Positions 1 through 6,868 of a DNA stretch of 8,291 nucleotides are shown here, piece by piece (positions within the stretch are counted from its first letter, which is position 1; the number at the start of each line of letters is the position of its first letter). The notes under the pieces are model-generated. The model was not told the DNA's origin and ran no database searches. It saw nothing but the letters and a program-made list of their open reading frames with translations. This stretch comes from CAZXCK01 sp964639225 (lineage in GTDB: Bacteria; Chloroflexota; Anaerolineae; Aggregatilineales; Phototrophicaceae), in the NCBI GenBank assembly GCA_964639225.1, contig CAZXCK010000162.1, forward strand, positions 1-8,291. Reading direction: 5' to 3'. The position numbers and the translations under genes are program-made.

Positions 1-114
1 GCGCCCCGGCGGGCTGCGCCCCAAGAGTCATAAGACGACTTTGCAAAAGCCCTGGCCGCTGATGGTCCGGTACGGCGTTTGTATCGGCAGAGGACTCAAG
101 GAGCGATGTCTGTG
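1..114. other. Upstream leader of the M23 gene, no gene seen
   Basis: These bases precede the first gene, and I see no supported coding region in them. The first 22 bases are very G+C-rich and contain GCGCCCC twice (1-7 and 16-22), plus a small GCCC/GGGC stem (3-6 with 11-14). This could be the edge of an intergenic repeat or the end of an element outside the window. I find no convincing -35/-10 pair. The Shine-Dalgarno-like AAGGAG at 98-103 serves the following gene. Confidence 0.4.
98..103 (+). promoter_or_regulatory. Ribosome binding site of the M23 gene
   Basis: AAGGAG matches the anti-Shine-Dalgarno core. Its spacing supports GTG 112 or ATG 115 over ATG 106 or the more distal in-frame start at 79, so it decides the start choice. 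Confidence 0.6.
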
Positions 115-1284
115 ATGGATCGACTCAACGCGCTGAGGCGCTTTGCCCCGGTTGTGAAACTGGTGGTGGTGATCAGCGCGCTGCTGCTGGCGGCGATGGT
201 GCTGTTTCCGCCGCTGGAACACCTGAGCGCGGTCGTGTTCCCGGTGTTTATCATCTCGGCGCTGCTGCTGCCGTTCTTCCGGCGCTGGCGGGCGCTTTTT
301 GTGCAGTTGAGCCTGCTGGCGCTGGCGGCGTTCGTGCTGGGGTCGCTGGTCGAATCACTCAGCTTTCTGGCGGCGGCAGCGGTGATGGTGGCCGTCGTGA
401 TCGTCATCGCCGACGCCACCGGCCTCGACTTCGCCACCGACAGAACCCGCCGCACCGAGCGCGACGATCCGGCGACTGCGCGCACGCCGGATATTCCGCC
501 CAACGGGCCGGTCGCGCGCCAGGGACTGCGGCTGTCGCAGGGCCTGTATCTGCTGACGATGACAGCGGCCTTTCTGAATCCGCTGCAACTGTCACAGATT
601 GTGCGCCAGTTGTTCGGCCAGACAGACATCGAAATGCGCTGGGGCGACGATCTGCCGGACGCAGCGACCTATCGCCAGCGCGTGCGCTATACGCTGCCCT
701 TCGCTGGCGAGTGGTATGTCGCCAACGGCGGCGTCGAGCGCGGGAATTCGCATTCGTGGGATGTGCTGACGCAGCGCTACGCCTACGACTTCATCATGAC
801 CGATCACCGGTTACGCCGCCACGAGGACAGCGGCTACCGGCTGACGGATTATTTCTGCTACGGCCAGCCGGTTCTGGCTCCGGCGGATGGCGTGGTGGTC
901 GAGGTGCGCGACAGCGTGCGCGACGCGCCGCGTCCCGGCTCGCTGTTCATCGACTTTCTGGCGCGGGACTTCCGGGGGAATTTCGTCATCATCCAGCACG
1001 CCGAGGGTGAGTACTCATTTCTGGCGCACTTTATTCCGGGCAGCATCGGCGTCAAAGCCGGTGATGAAGTCCAGCGCGGCCAGGTCATCGGGCGCTGCGG
1101 CAACTCCGGCCATTCGACCGAGCCGCATCTGCATTTCCATGTGCAGGACCGGCCCGACTTCTTCACCGCGATGGGCCTGCCGGTGCAGTTCGACGACGTC
1201 ATCGCCGACGGCGCGCATCACAAGTCGGTTTATCTGGCGGCGGGTATGCGCGCCGAGCCGGGCACGAAGCCTACTTCGGCATAA
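115..1284 (+). CDS. Polytopic membrane protein with M23 (LytM-type) metallopeptidase domain
   Basis: Predicted zinc endopeptidase of the M23/LytM family, acting outside the membrane on peptidoglycan cross-links or regulating cell-wall turnover. With Met at 115 it is 389 aa. Residues 12-32, 37-54, 60-77 and 83-100 look like four membrane helices, and a further hydrophobic stretch lies near 140-157. The peptidase domain covers about 210-345: His213 and Asp225 (in RYAYDF) fit the first zinc-ligand pair, His305 (FLAHF) the catalytic His, and His338/His340 in PHLHFHV the HxH motif. All key residues are present, so it should be active. AAGGAG (98-103) lies 8 nt before GTG 112 and 11 nt before ATG 115. 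ATG 106 is only 2 nt from it, which disfavours that start. The gene converges on radA, with 14 bp of coding overlap. The family call is secure; substrate and exact start are not. Confidence 0.85.
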   Translation: MDRLNALRRFAPVVKLVVVISALLLAAMVLFPPLEHLSAVVFPVFIISALLLPFFRRWRALFVQLSLLALAAFVLGSLVESLSFLAAAAVMVAVVIVIADATGLDFATDRTRRTERDDPATARTPDIPPNGPVARQGLRLSQGLYLLTMTAAFLNPLQLSQIVRQLFGQTDIEMRWGDDLPDAATYRQRVRYTLPFAGEWYVANGGVERGNSHSWDVLTQRYAYDFIMTDHRLRRHEDSGYRLTDYFCYGQPVLAPADGVVVEVRDSVRDAPRPGSLFIDFLARDFRGNFVIIQHAEGEYSFLAHFIPGSIGVKAGDEVQRGQVIGRCGNSGHSTEPHLHFHVQDRPDFFTAMGLPVQFDDVIADGAHHKSVYLAAGMRAEPGTKPTSA

Positions 1285-2650
1285 TGCCGTCCAGCGCCTC
1301 GGCCAGACTGCGCACCTGCACCAGTTTGAGACCGTCGGGCAGGTCTTCCAGGCGGCGGCGCATGCGCGGCACCAGCGCCCGCTTGAACCCGATCTTGGCA
1401 GCTTCGTTGAGGCGGGCGGCGAGCTGGCTGACGGCGCGAATTTCGCCGCTGAGGCCCACCTCGCCCATGATGGCTGTGTCGGCGGGCACGGGGCGGTCAT
1501 AATAGCTGGACGCGATGGCGACGGCCATCGCCAGGTCAGTGGCGGGTTCGGTCACTTTGAGGCCGCCGACTACATTCACGAAGATGTCCTGCTCGTGCAG
1601 GCGCAGGCCCATGCGCTTGTTCAGCACCGCGCCGATGAGCAGCAGCCGGTTCATGTCGACGCCGTTGGGCGTGCGCCGGGGGTTGCCAAAGCTGGTGGGA
1701 CTGGTGAGCGCCTGTAACTCGACCAGCAGCGGGCGCGTGCCTTCCATCGTCACGGCGATAGCCGAACCCGGCGCGTTGACCACCCGTTCCGCCAGGAACG
1801 CCTCGGACGGGTTGGGGACTTCCACCATGCCTGCGCCCTGCATCTCGAACACGCCCACCTCGCTGGTCGCGCCGAAGCGATTCTTGACGCTGCGCAGCAG
1901 CCGGAACGCCTGGAAGGGATCGCCCTCTAAATACAGCACCGTATCGACGATATGCTCCAGTACACGCGGCCCGGCGATGCTGCCGTCTTTGGTGACGTGC
2001 CCCACCAGAAACACGCTGATTCCGGTCGATTTCGCCAGCGATTGCAGCCGCGAGGCACACTCGCGCACCTGGCTCACCAGCCCCGGCGACGACTCCAGCT
2101 CCTCGGCGTACACCGTCTGGATCGAGTCGATAATCAGGATGATCGGGTCCACCTGGCGCACCTGCTCCATGATGTTGCTGAGGTTGGTCTCGGTGAGCAG
2201 AAACAGGTCTTCGGCGGCGAGACTCAGGCGGTCGGCGCGCATTTTGATCTGGCGGGCGCTCTCCTCGCCGCTGACGTACAGCACGCGCCCCAGGTCGTTG
2301 GCCAGCACCGCCGACACCTGGAGCAGCAGCGTCGATTTGCCGATGCCGGGGTCACCGCCAATCAGCGTGATGCTGCCCGGCACAATGCCCCCGCCCATCA
2401 CCCGGTTGAACTCCGCCACCGGCACGAACAGGCGCGCTTCGGCGTCCAGCGTGACCTCGCCCAGGCGCTGCGGCTGGGCACGCACCACGCCCACCGGCAG
2501 CCGGTCCTGCTTGCGGTCGGTGGGGCGGCGCGTCTCCTCGACGACTTCCTGCATCGTGTTGTACTGGCCGCAGTTGGGGCAGCGCCCCAGGTAGCCAGGG
2601 GACTGCCGCCCGCAGTTGGAGCAAACGTATTTGGTGCGCGTTTTGGCCAT
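1271..2650 (-). CDS. radA: DNA repair protein RadA (Sms)
   Basis: RadA/Sms is a RecA-like, DNA-dependent ATPase that promotes branch migration and processing of recombination intermediates in the cytoplasm. The 459-aa product has the full family layout. An N-terminal C4 zinc finger has Cys10, 13, 24 and 27 (C-X2-C-X10-C-X2-C). Walker A is GGDPGIGKST at 98-107 and Walker B is ILIIDS at 171-176. The RadA-specific KNRFG motif is at 256-260. The C-terminal Lon-like domain runs from about 285 to 455 and includes GEVGLSGEIRAV at 396-407. The chosen ATG (2648-2650) begins MAKTRTKYVC, the usual RadA start. An in-frame ATG at 2683 would lie only a few bases downstream of the predicted transcription start, so it is unlikely. 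GAAGG lies upstream at RBS distance. The gene is convergent with the M23 gene and divergent from the TPR operon. Confidence 0.97.
   Translation of the reverse strand: MAKTRTKYVCSNCGRQSPGYLGRCPNCGQYNTMQEVVEETRRPTDRKQDRLPVGVVRAQPQRLGEVTLDAEARLFVPVAEFNRVMGGGIVPGSITLIGGDPGIGKSTLLLQVSAVLANDLGRVLYVSGEESARQIKMRADRLSLAAEDLFLLTETNLSNIMEQVRQVDPIILIIDSIQTVYAEELESSPGLVSQVRECASRLQSLAKSTGISVFLVGHVTKDGSIAGPRVLEHIVDTVLYLEGDPFQAFRLLRSVKNRFGATSEVGVFEMQGAGMVEVPNPSEAFLAERVVNAPGSAIAVTMEGTRPLLVELQALTSPTSFGNPRRTPNGVDMNRLLLIGAVLNKRMGLRLHEQDIFVNVVGGLKVTEPATDLAMAVAIASSYYDRPVPADTAIMGEVGLSGEIRAVSQLAARLNEAAKIGFKRALVPRMRRRLEDLPDGLKLVQVRSLAEALDGIMPK
1277..1289. other. Inverted repeat across the convergent gene ends
   Basis: CGGCAT-A-ATGCCG is a perfect 6-bp inverted repeat around a single A at 1283. 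It covers the TAA of the M23 gene (1282-1284) and the last sense codons of radA, whose stop is at 1271-1273. It has no T-tract on either side and a 1-nt centre, so it is a poor intrinsic terminator. It could be chance. Confidence 0.35.
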
Positions 2651-2694
2651 GCTGTGCCCGCCTTCGTCGTAGATTGTGAACACCTGTGCTACTC

Positions 2695-2723
2695 ATTATA
2701 GCCATCTTCGCCGCCAATGGGAA
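2695..2723 (-). promoter_or_regulatory. Candidate sigma70-type promoter of radA
   Basis: On the minus strand, a perfect -10 box TATAAT (2700-2695) follows TTCCCA (2723-2718, 4 of 6 matches to TTGACA) with a 17-bp spacer. Transcription would start near 2688, giving a leader of about 38 nt to the ATG at 2650. The same 9-bp string TATAATGAG occurs at the lipA promoter. Confidence 0.55.
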
Positions 2724-2736
2724 CCGCCAGCGGCGG
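2724..2736. other. Small G+C-rich hairpin between divergent promoters
   Basis: CCGCC (2724-2728), AGC loop, GGCGG (2732-2736) form a perfect 5-bp stem just upstream of the radA -35 region. It could be an operator-like site or simply G+C-rich intergenic sequence; nothing further supports a role. Confidence 0.25.
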
Positions 2737-2764
2737 GCAATCGTCGGGCTGGGGGACGGCGCGG

Positions 2765-2784
2765 CGGCCCGTGCCGGGCCGGGC
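2765..2784. repeat. Hairpin overlapping a 16-bp motif also found at lipA
   Basis: CGGCCCG (2765-2771), TGC loop, CGGGCCG (2775-2781) form a perfect 7-bp stem. It overlaps CCGTGCCGGGCCGGGC (2769-2784), which recurs base for base at 7137-7152 in front of lipA. In both places CTAT follows two bases later. Here it sits about 70 bp before the first TPR gene and just upstream of that gene's weak candidate -10 box. It could be a shared regulatory site or a fragment of a dispersed repeat. Confidence 0.45.
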
Positions 2785-2811
2785 GACTATAGAATTCCTG
2801 GCGGTTTTTAT

Positions 2812-2817
2812 TATACT
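2812..2817 (+). promoter_or_regulatory. Candidate -10 box for the TPR operon
   Basis: TATACT (5 of 6 to TATAAT) lies in the AT-rich stretch before the first TPR gene. It would place transcription start near 2824, about 32 nt before ATG 2856. No good -35 hexamer exists at 16-18 bp; the best is ATAGAA, so an activator or another sigma factor may be needed. An alternative AT-rich site is CTATAGAAT at 2787-2795. Confidence 0.35.
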
Positions 2818-2840
2818 GAAGGCAGTGATGTTAGCGTATT

Positions 2841-2845
2841 GAGGG
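2841..2845 (+). promoter_or_regulatory. Ribosome binding site of the first TPR gene
   Basis: GAGGG lies 10 nt before ATG 2856 but only 1 nt before the in-frame TTG at 2847. This decides the start in favour of ATG 2856, which also gives a head that aligns with the head of the next gene's protein. Confidence 0.55.
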
Positions 2846-2855
2846 CTTGTACTGG

Positions 2856-4106
2856 ATGACGATCAGAAGGGATTACCAGCGTCCGTTTTTCAGCAACCGG
2901 CGGCGCGGCGGGCGCTCGCGGTTTCTGTTCATCTACGGCCTGCTGCTGGGGACATTCCTGGCGGTGGTGGCGCTGCGCTACGATGATCTTCAGCTCCAGG
3001 CGCTGGACGCAGTCGGGATGGCGCCCACCGCCACGCCCGGAGCCAGTTCGCTGGCGACGATGGCCCTCAATTACTACAGCGAAGGCGACGTACCGCTGGC
3101 CGTGCAGCACATGGAACGCGCCGTCCAGCAGCGCCCAACGGACATCGACCTGCTGTACGAATACGGCAGGCTGCTCCTCGAAGCCGAGCGCACCGACGAC
3201 GCGCTCGTGGTGGCCGACCGGGCGATCGAGATCGCGCCGGACGACCCGCGCGGCTACACCATCAAGGGCCGGGCGCTGATGTGGAGCGACGAAGCGCAGG
3301 CCATCCAGGTGAGCATTCGCGGCCTGGAAGCCGACCCCAACTTCGCGCCGCTGTACGCCATCCAGGGCGTGGCCTATACCAACCTGGGCCGCTGGCAGGA
3401 AGGCATGCGCAACGGCACGCGCGCCGTCGAGATTGACCCGTCCGACCCGTTCGTGCAGCGCGCTTACTTCACGCCGCTGGTCTACGTGGGCCGCTTCCAG
3501 GATGCCGCCCGCGCGCTGGAGATGGCTGTCTCGGTGAATCCTAACCTCACCGCGCCTTACTTCGAGCTGGCGGCGCTGTATCGCTCGCCGCTGGTACGCG
3601 AGCCGGAGCTGGCCGTCGCCATCTACAATCACATCATCGAGATGGAGCCGGATAACGCCAAAGCCTACCTGCGCCTGTGCCAGACCTACGCCGCCGTCGA
3701 GCAGGCGCGCTTCGACGTCGCCCAGCCCTACTGCGACCGCGCCATCCAGATTGACCCCAACTACGGCGACGCCTACGGCCAGCGCGGCATGATGCAGTAC
3801 ACGCGCCGCAACTACGAGGGTGCCATCGAGTCTTTTGATCGCTGTGTCGATCTCGGCTCGGAACTGATCGAGTGCTGGTACATTCGCGGTTTTGCCCATT
3901 ATCGCCTCAACAACTGTGAAGAGGCCTGGGATATTCTCCAGGTGGCGCGGCAGATGTCGGTAGAGCGCAACCTGCCGGAGATCACCGTGCAGATCGACAA
4001 CGTGATCGAGGCCATCACGCTGCGCTGTGCCGGTTTCCAGAATCGACCCATGCCCACATCCATCCCACCCACACCCATCCCGCCTACGCCCATCGGCGGC
4101 TTCTAG
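2856..4106 (+). CDS. Membrane-anchored TPR protein, paralogue 1
   Basis: A 416-aa single-pass protein. Its basic cytoplasmic head contains RRDYQRPFFS, and one membrane helix spans about residues 22-40. The linker ALDAVGMAPTATP follows, then about nine TPR units (roughly 63-368) with typical DP/AP turn residues. No cleavage site or lipobox is visible, so an N-in, C-out orientation is inferred from the Arg-rich head. TPRs bind proteins; no enzymatic motif is seen. The six cysteines (275, 293, 330, 340, 354, 391) all lie in the C-terminal third, outside the membrane, and five or six could form disulfides. The tail is Pro/Thr-rich, with IPPTP twice. It is colinear with the next gene's product along its whole solenoid, a tandem duplication. 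It heads a three-gene operon, with 36 bp to the next start. The architecture is secure; the function is unknown. Confidence 0.88.
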   Translation: MTIRRDYQRPFFSNRRRGGRSRFLFIYGLLLGTFLAVVALRYDDLQLQALDAVGMAPTATPGASSLATMALNYYSEGDVPLAVQHMERAVQQRPTDIDLLYEYGRLLLEAERTDDALVVADRAIEIAPDDPRGYTIKGRALMWSDEAQAIQVSIRGLEADPNFAPLYAIQGVAYTNLGRWQEGMRNGTRAVEIDPSDPFVQRAYFTPLVYVGRFQDAARALEMAVSVNPNLTAPYFELAALYRSPLVREPELAVAIYNHIIEMEPDNAKAYLRLCQTYAAVEQARFDVAQPYCDRAIQIDPNYGDAYGQRGMMQYTRRNYEGAIESFDRCVDLGSELIECWYIRGFAHYRLNNCEEAWDILQVARQMSVERNLPEITVQIDNVIEAITLRCAGFQNRPMPTSIPPTPIPPTPIGGF

Positions 4107-4142
4107 ACAAGCGGCCATTCGCTGGTATGGACACACCAACCG

Positions 4143-5432
4143 ATGCACATCAAGCGTGATTACAATCGCTCGTTTTTCAGCACACCGCGCAAGCCCCGCC
4201 GCAGCCCCACCCGGCTGCTGTTTGTGCTGGGGCTGGCGGTGGGCCTGCTGCTGCTGGTGACCTTCGGCAACATGACCACCCTGCAGCAGTCCGCGCTGGA
4301 CATGCTGGGCATGGGACCAACGCCCACACCGCTGCCCGGCGACCTGGCGACACTCGGCGCGTCCCTGGTCATCGAGGGCGATCTGCAGGCCGCCGCCGAC
4401 CTCTTCGAGCGTGCCCTGGAACAGCGACCAGACAACACCGACTATCTGCACGAGTACGGTCAGGTGCTGGTGGAACTGGGCGACCCGCAGACGGCAATCG
4501 AACTGGCCGACCGTATGCTGGCGGTCAACAACAACGACCCGCGCGCCTACGAACTCAAAGCCAGAGCGCAGGTCGTCGCCGGGGACGCGACCGCCGCCAT
4601 CCAGGTGGCGCTCACCGGGCTGGGCATCGACCGTACCTATGCGCCGCTGTACGCGGTGCTGTCGCGCGCCTATACCGACACCGGCAGCTACCAGGAAGCC
4701 GTCAACACCGGCCAGTTAGCCGTCGATGTGGACCCGGCCAGCGTCGAGGCGCGCCGCGCTTACGCCTATGCCCTCAACTGGGTGGGCCTCAACGCCGAAG
4801 CCACCGAACAGCTCGAAATCGCCATCCAACTGGACCCCACCCGCCTGCCGGCCTATTTCGAGCTGGCGTTCCAGTATCTGGCGCAGAACCGCGACCAGGA
4901 AGCCATCGACCTGTATGACCGGGTGCTGGCCGTGCAGCCCTTCAACGCGCGCGCGCAGCTCCGGCTGTGTACCACCTATCGCAAAATCGGCCAGTTCGAG
5001 CGCGCCGCCGGTTACTGCGAGGACGCCCTCAGCAACGACCCGACCCTGGTCGGCGCGCATTTCCACCTGGGACTGCTGCGCTACAACGCTTTCGACTTTG
5101 AAGGCGCGCGCGAGGCTTTCGCCGGCTGTGTGGCCAGCGACCCCACCAACCTGGACTGTAAATACCGGCTGGGGCTGACGTATTATTATCTGGACGACTG
5201 TGATACGGCCTGGGAAATCCTGCAGGAGTCGCGCATGATGGCCACCAGCCTCACCGACGCCGGCCCGGCCATGGAAAACATCAACCTGGGGCTGGCCGCT
5301 GTGGGCCAGCAGTGCCCGGATTACGCCATCTTCGCGCCGCCAGTGCCCGACGGTATGGAACTCCCCGCCAGCCCGGACGACATGCCAGACGAACCGCTGG
5401 ACGGCGACGACGCTGACGATATGGAAGGTTAA
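4143..5432 (+). CDS. Membrane-anchored TPR protein, paralogue 2
   Basis: A 429-aa product closely matching its upstream neighbour from end to end. The head MHIKRDYNRSFFS parallels MTIRRDYQRPFFS, and a membrane helix spans about 24-41. ALDMLGMGPTPTP then precedes about nine TPR units (roughly 66-370). The cysteines at 276, 292, 329, 339, 353 and 391 correspond one for one to the six in paralogue 1, within one residue. The ends differ: here the C-terminus (403-429) is acidic and Asp-rich rather than Pro/Thr-rich. No clear Shine-Dalgarno precedes ATG 4143, although the N-terminal match to paralogue 1 supports that start, so translation may depend on reinitiation after the upstream gene or be weak. 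It probably acts as an extracytoplasmic binding scaffold; the partner is unknown. Confidence 0.88.
   Translation: MHIKRDYNRSFFSTPRKPRRSPTRLLFVLGLAVGLLLLVTFGNMTTLQQSALDMLGMGPTPTPLPGDLATLGASLVIEGDLQAAADLFERALEQRPDNTDYLHEYGQVLVELGDPQTAIELADRMLAVNNNDPRAYELKARAQVVAGDATAAIQVALTGLGIDRTYAPLYAVLSRAYTDTGSYQEAVNTGQLAVDVDPASVEARRAYAYALNWVGLNAEATEQLEIAIQLDPTRLPAYFELAFQYLAQNRDQEAIDLYDRVLAVQPFNARAQLRLCTTYRKIGQFERAAGYCEDALSNDPTLVGAHFHLGLLRYNAFDFEGAREAFAGCVASDPTNLDCKYRLGLTYYYLDDCDTAWEILQESRMMATSLTDAGPAMENINLGLAAVGQQCPDYAIFAPPVPDGMELPASPDDMPDEPLDGDDADDMEG
5423..5428 (+). promoter_or_regulatory. Ribosome binding site of the third TPR gene, inside the second
   Basis: GGAAGG lies within the last codons of the second TPR gene, 10 nt before ATG 5439. 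The stop-to-start gap is only 6 nt, so translation of the two genes is probably coupled. Confidence 0.65.
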
Positions 5433-5438
5433 GCGACC

Positions 5439-6803
5439 ATGTACTTACGCAATTCGCCGCGCTACCGGCGGGGTTCACGCGGGCGCAGCGTCATCCCCTG
5501 GGGGCGGATGCTGTTTATTCTGCTGCTGGCCGGGCTGATCGGTGTGGGCGTCTGGCTGTATGACCAGCGCGAGACTCTGGCGCCGGAGGTCAACCGGTTG
5601 GTGGAGTCAATGGTCGGCGAAACCAGCGAGCGCATCAACGAGATGAACGCGCCACCGCCAACCGCCACGCCCGACCCGACCGCCGATATCACCCTGGCCG
5701 ATGACCTGTGGGCGCGTGGGGCCATCCAGGAAGCGGTGAACATCTACCAGCGCATCGCGCCCAACCTGCCCAACGAGGTGGGCGTCTATTACCGGCTGGC
5801 GCTGGGTTTGATTAACCAGGGGCGTTTTGACGATGCGCTGGAAGCCGCCGAGAACGCCATCACCGCCCAGCCCTACTCGCCGGATGCCTGGTCCGTGCGC
5901 TCGATGGCGCTCAACCGGCAGCGGCGTGACCGCGAGGCGCTGGCCAGCGCTATGCGCGCCGAGGAACTGGCGTCTGAGGTACGGGTGGCGGACAATCCAC
6001 GCATGGCCGTTTCGCGGGCGCGCGCGCTGACCTTCATGGCCGAAGCCTATCTCAACCTGGGGCAGGTGGATCGGGCGCTGACGGCGGTCAACGAGGCGAT
6101 TGACCTCAACCCGGACGGTTTTGAGGCGTACCAGGTGCGCGGGCGCATCAACCAGGAAGGGCTGGGCAATCTGGCGGCGGCGCTCAGCGACTACCGCGAA
6201 GCCTACGCCATCGCCCCCAACATGATTTACGTCGCCATCTGGGTGGCGCGCATGGAACGCAGCCAGCAGAACTTCGACGCGGCCCTCGAAATCTACCAGA
6301 CCATCATCGACGAGAATCCGGGCAACACGCCGGTGCTGTTCGAACTGGGTGACTACAACTTCCGCGTCGATGGGAACTACTCGCAGGCGGCCAGCTTCTT
6401 CTCGCGCTGCGTGGAGTCGAACCCCAACAACGCCGCCTGTCATTATATGCTGGGCCGCAGCCAGATGAGCCTGCTCCAGCCGCAGGACGCGCTGGCCAGC
6501 TTCGAGACGGCGATGGAGCTGAACCCAGGCGGCGAGGGCGGTTACTATCACTACTGGCTGGCACAGGCCAACATCAGCATCAGCGGCTGCGCCCAGGCCG
6601 ATTTCTACCTGCAAACCGGCTATCAACTGGCGCAGGAACGCAGCGATCAACTGCTCATCGACTCGTTCGAGGCCACCCTGGAAGAATGCCGCGTGGTCAT
6701 CGCGCCGCCCGTCCCCGGCGATGACGGCGACGACGCCCCGGACGAATCCGACGGCGGCGGCGACACCGACGATTTCGATAGCGAATCCGGTTCTGACGTG
6801 TGA
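5439..6803 (+). CDS. Membrane-anchored TPR protein, divergent third member
   Basis: A 454-aa protein of the same design but more distant. The Arg-rich head (residues 1-23) lacks the DYxRxFFS motif of its neighbours, and one membrane helix spans about 23-40. A longer, possibly helical stalk (41-70) leads to the APPPTATPDPT linker (71-81). TPR units follow to about 400, including a degenerate region near 175-195. It has four cysteines (324, 334, 384, 417). They match the last four of the paralogues, with the same C-X9-C pair, but about 36 extra residues, equal to one TPR, lie between the second and third. The C-terminal tail (427-454) is strongly acidic and Asp/Gly/Ser-rich; calcium binding is possible but unproven. 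Translation is coupled to the second gene. No catalytic motif is seen. Confidence 0.88.
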   Translation: MYLRNSPRYRRGSRGRSVIPWGRMLFILLLAGLIGVGVWLYDQRETLAPEVNRLVESMVGETSERINEMNAPPPTATPDPTADITLADDLWARGAIQEAVNIYQRIAPNLPNEVGVYYRLALGLINQGRFDDALEAAENAITAQPYSPDAWSVRSMALNRQRRDREALASAMRAEELASEVRVADNPRMAVSRARALTFMAEAYLNLGQVDRALTAVNEAIDLNPDGFEAYQVRGRINQEGLGNLAAALSDYREAYAIAPNMIYVAIWVARMERSQQNFDAALEIYQTIIDENPGNTPVLFELGDYNFRVDGNYSQAASFFSRCVESNPNNAACHYMLGRSQMSLLQPQDALASFETAMELNPGGEGGYYHYWLAQANISISGCAQADFYLQTGYQLAQERSDQLLIDSFEATLEECRVVIAPPVPGDDGDDAPDESDGGGDTDDFDSESGSDV

Positions 6804-6825
6804 CGCTCCCCATCAGCCCAAACCG

Positions 6826-6862
6826 CCTTCGTAAGGGCGTGCTACAGCGCGCCCGAACAAGC
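6826..6862 (+). repeat. Palindromic intergenic repeat, copy 1
   Basis: The repeat begins CCTTCGTAAGG and contains GGGCGTGC-TACA-GCGCGCCC (6835-6854). This is an 8-bp stem with a TACA tetraloop and one T-G (G-U in RNA) pair. It matches copy 2 at 36 of 37 positions (A6856 versus G6899). Its location 22 bp after the third TPR gene would allow a role in mRNA 3' end protection or termination, but no T-tract follows. Confidence 0.8.
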
Positions 6863-6868
6863 CCGCAC

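Noticed and set aside
1515..2594. Plus-strand open frame opposite radA
   Set aside because: Ser/Arg/Thr-rich low-complexity translation antisense to an unmistakable RadA with zinc finger, Walker A and KNRFG.
2856..2980. Twin-arginine (Tat) signal in the first TPR protein
   Set aside because: RRDYQR resembles a twin-arginine motif, but more basic residues separate it from the hydrophobic segment, no signal peptidase site follows, and paralogue 2 has KR there. A membrane anchor fits better.
2811..4451. Long minus-strand open frame across the first TPR gene and the start of the second
   Set aside because: It is antisense to two genes with clear TPR and transmembrane patterns and spans the gap between them. 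Its His/Arg/Val-rich composition is typical of the reverse strand of G+C-rich coding DNA.
5607..6650. Minus-strand open frame opposite the third TPR gene
   Set aside because: Reverse-strand shadow with the usual His/Val/Arg bias; no RBS or domain.
6427..6803. Calcium-binding EF-hand or dockerin in the acidic tail of the third TPR protein
   Set aside because: The tail is Asp-rich but shows no regular DxDxDG loop spacing; low-complexity acidic sequence is the safer description.
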